A stretch of DNA of 6,927 nt from Candidatus Luteimonas excrementigallinarum (lineage in GTDB: Bacteria; Pseudomonadota; Gammaproteobacteria; Xanthomonadales; Xanthomonadaceae): NCBI GenBank assembly GCA_019115725.1, contig DXCY01000078.1, positions 1 through 6,927 on the forward strand, read 5' to 3'. A program made the translations under genes and the position numbers. The notes under the pieces are model-generated. The model saw nothing but the letters and a program-made list of their open reading frames with translations, was not told the origin of the DNA and did not search any database. Shown piece after piece: positions 6,058-6,927 of the stretch (position 1 is the first letter of the stretch; every line of letters starts with the position of its first letter).

Positions 6058-6063
6058 TAGAAT
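6058..6063 (+). promoter_or_regulatory. Candidate -10 element for the HerA-like gene
   Basis: TAGAAT, 5 of 6 matches to the sigma-70 -10 consensus, lies 28 bp ahead of the ATG at 6092 and is preceded by GGG. No recognisable -35 hexamer is found 16-18 bp upstream. The implied leader is about 20 nucleotides and would include the ribosome binding site at 6082-6087. Confidence 0.38.
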
Positions 6064-6081
6064 CCCGGCGTTGAGAATGCC

Positions 6082-6087
6082 AGGAAG
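6082..6087 (+). promoter_or_regulatory. Ribosome binding site of the HerA-like gene
   Basis: AGGAAG ends 4 bases before the ATG at 6092, leaving 6 bases between the AGGA core and the start codon. It is the clearest Shine-Dalgarno sequence in the window and supports this start over later in-frame ATG codons. Confidence 0.7.
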
Positions 6088-6091
6088 TCCC

Positions 6092-6927
6092 ATGCAGCCC
6101 GATCCCATCCTCGTTGGCCGTTCCATCACCACGCCGGACAGCGGCAACGTCCACCTGCTGCCGCGCTACGGCAACCGCCACGGCCTGGTGGCCGGCGCCA
6201 CCGGCACCGGCAAGACCGTCACCCTGATGATGCTGGCCGAGTCGTTCTCGCGCGCCGGCGTGCCCGTGTTCATGGCCGACATGAAGGGCGACGTGGCCGG
6301 CCTGGCGGTGCCGGGAACCATGAACGAAGGCCTGCAGAAGCGCGCCAACCTCATGGGCATCGACGGCTTCACCGTCGAAGGCAGCCCGACCATCCTCTGG
6401 GACCTGTACGGCAAGCTCGGCCACCCGGTACGCACCACCGTCACCGAGATGGGCCCCACCCTGCTCGGCCGGATCCTGGAGCTCAACGACACCCAGTCGG
6501 GCGTGCTCGATATCGTGTTCAAACTGGCCGACGACCGCGGCCTGCTGCTGCTGGACCTGGCCGATCTGCGCGCCCTGCTGGCGCTGGTGCTGGAAGAGCG
6601 CAAGGCGGTCTCGGCCGAGTACGGCCTGGTCAGCCCGCAGTCGGTCGGCGCGATCCAGCGCGCCCTGCTGCGCCTGGAACAGGACGGCGGCGACCAGTTC
6701 TTTGGTGAACCGGCGCTGGAACTGTCCGATCTGATGCGCACGGCGCCCAACGGCCGTGGGGTGATCGGCATCCTCGCCGCCGACCAGCTGCTGATGAAGC
6801 CGCGGCTATATTCCAGCTTCCTCCTGTGGCTGCTGTCGGAACTGTTCGAGACCCTGCCCGAGGTGGGCGACCTGGACAAGCCGAAGCTGGTGTTCGTGTT
6901 CGACGAGGCGCACCTGCTGTTCAAGGA
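6092..6927 (+). CDS. HerA-like P-loop ATPase, DUF853/YjgR family (cut by right edge)
   Basis: This is the N-terminal part (278 residues seen) of a cytoplasmic P-loop ATPase of the HerA/FtsK type, annotated in many proteobacteria as DUF853 or YjgR. The cellular role of this family is not established, although relatives are DNA translocases. Walker A is GATGTGKT (35-42). The following strand carries FMADMKGDVAGLA (60-72), a typical DUF853 block. Further blocks are TEMGPTLLGRILELNDTQSGVL (118-139) and AADQLLMKPRLYSSFLLWLLSELFETLP (229-256). Walker B is LVFVFDEAH (266-274), with Asp271 and Glu272. The frame leaves the window just after Walker B, and the family usually runs to about 500 residues, so a little under half is missing. 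It diverges from the transglycosylase gene across 113 bp and has its own ribosome binding site. There is no sign of the nuclease partner (NurA) or of the defence genes found beside some HerA proteins, at least up to the edge. Confidence 0.94.
   Translation, partial: MQPDPILVGRSITTPDSGNVHLLPRYGNRHGLVAGATGTGKTVTLMMLAESFSRAGVPVFMADMKGDVAGLAVPGTMNEGLQKRANLMGIDGFTVEGSPTILWDLYGKLGHPVRTTVTEMGPTLLGRILELNDTQSGVLDIVFKLADDRGLLLLDLADLRALLALVLEERKAVSAEYGLVSPQSVGAIQRALLRLEQDGGDQFFGEPALELSDLMRTAPNGRGVIGILAADQLLMKPRLYSSFLLWLLSELFETLPEVGDLDKPKLVFVFDEAHLLFK

Noticed and set aside
4620..6074. A 484-codon plus-strand open frame antisense to the transglycosylase gene
   Set aside because: Long antisense frames are common in GC-rich DNA. 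The translation is Arg/Gly/His/Ala-rich without domains, while the opposite strand encodes a complete family protein with a signal peptide.
6092..6927. HerA-like ATPase as part of a HerA-nuclease/SIR2 anti-phage system
   Set aside because: The sequence blocks match the widespread DUF853/YjgR family, and no defence partner is visible upstream. The downstream side is outside the window.

Overview
The window is an ordinary chromosomal stretch from a GC-rich gammaproteobacterium, most likely a member of the Xanthomonadaceae/Lysobacteraceae (Xanthomonas, Stenotrophomonas, Lysobacter or Luteimonas type). I infer this from the strong G/C bias at third codon positions, from the prmB-aroC pairing, and from protein details that resemble xanthomonad versions as I remember them: RRATG in chorismate synthase and YGST instead of LGST in phosphatidylserine decarboxylase. 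No database search was possible. Six of the seven genes belong to recognisable families. The seventh is unrecognised and differs in base composition.

Layout, left to right. On the minus strand, prmB (384-1346) is followed 4 bp later by aroC (1-379, running off the left edge). This is a tightly coupled pair for methylation of ribosomal protein L3 and the last step of chorismate synthesis. An 84-bp divergent spacer carries back-to-back -10-like hexamers. To its right, on the plus strand, lie a SCO1/SenC copper chaperone gene (1431-2081) and, 25 bp later, psd (2107-2964), the pyruvoyl enzyme that makes phosphatidylethanolamine. A 125-bp spacer with a cluster of palindromes leads into a plus-strand gene of unknown function (3090-4424). 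It is cysteine-free, very acidic, and visibly lower in GC than its neighbours. Facing it across 48 bp is a minus-strand gene for a MltD-like lytic transglycosylase with one C-terminal LysM domain (4473-5978). A second divergent spacer of 113 bp precedes a plus-strand HerA-like ATPase gene (DUF853/YjgR family, from 6092), cut by the right edge just after its Walker B motif.

How the genes relate. Most of the neighbours are housekeeping or envelope functions: cytochrome oxidase copper assembly, phospholipid synthesis and peptidoglycan turnover. I see no mobile element, CRISPR array, tRNA, rRNA or recognisable defence system. The best candidate for something new is the unknown gene at 3090-4424 with its palindrome-rich leader. 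It looks like a self-contained accessory gene placed between psd and the transglycosylase gene. Nothing in its sequence assigns a function, and I make no stronger claim than that.
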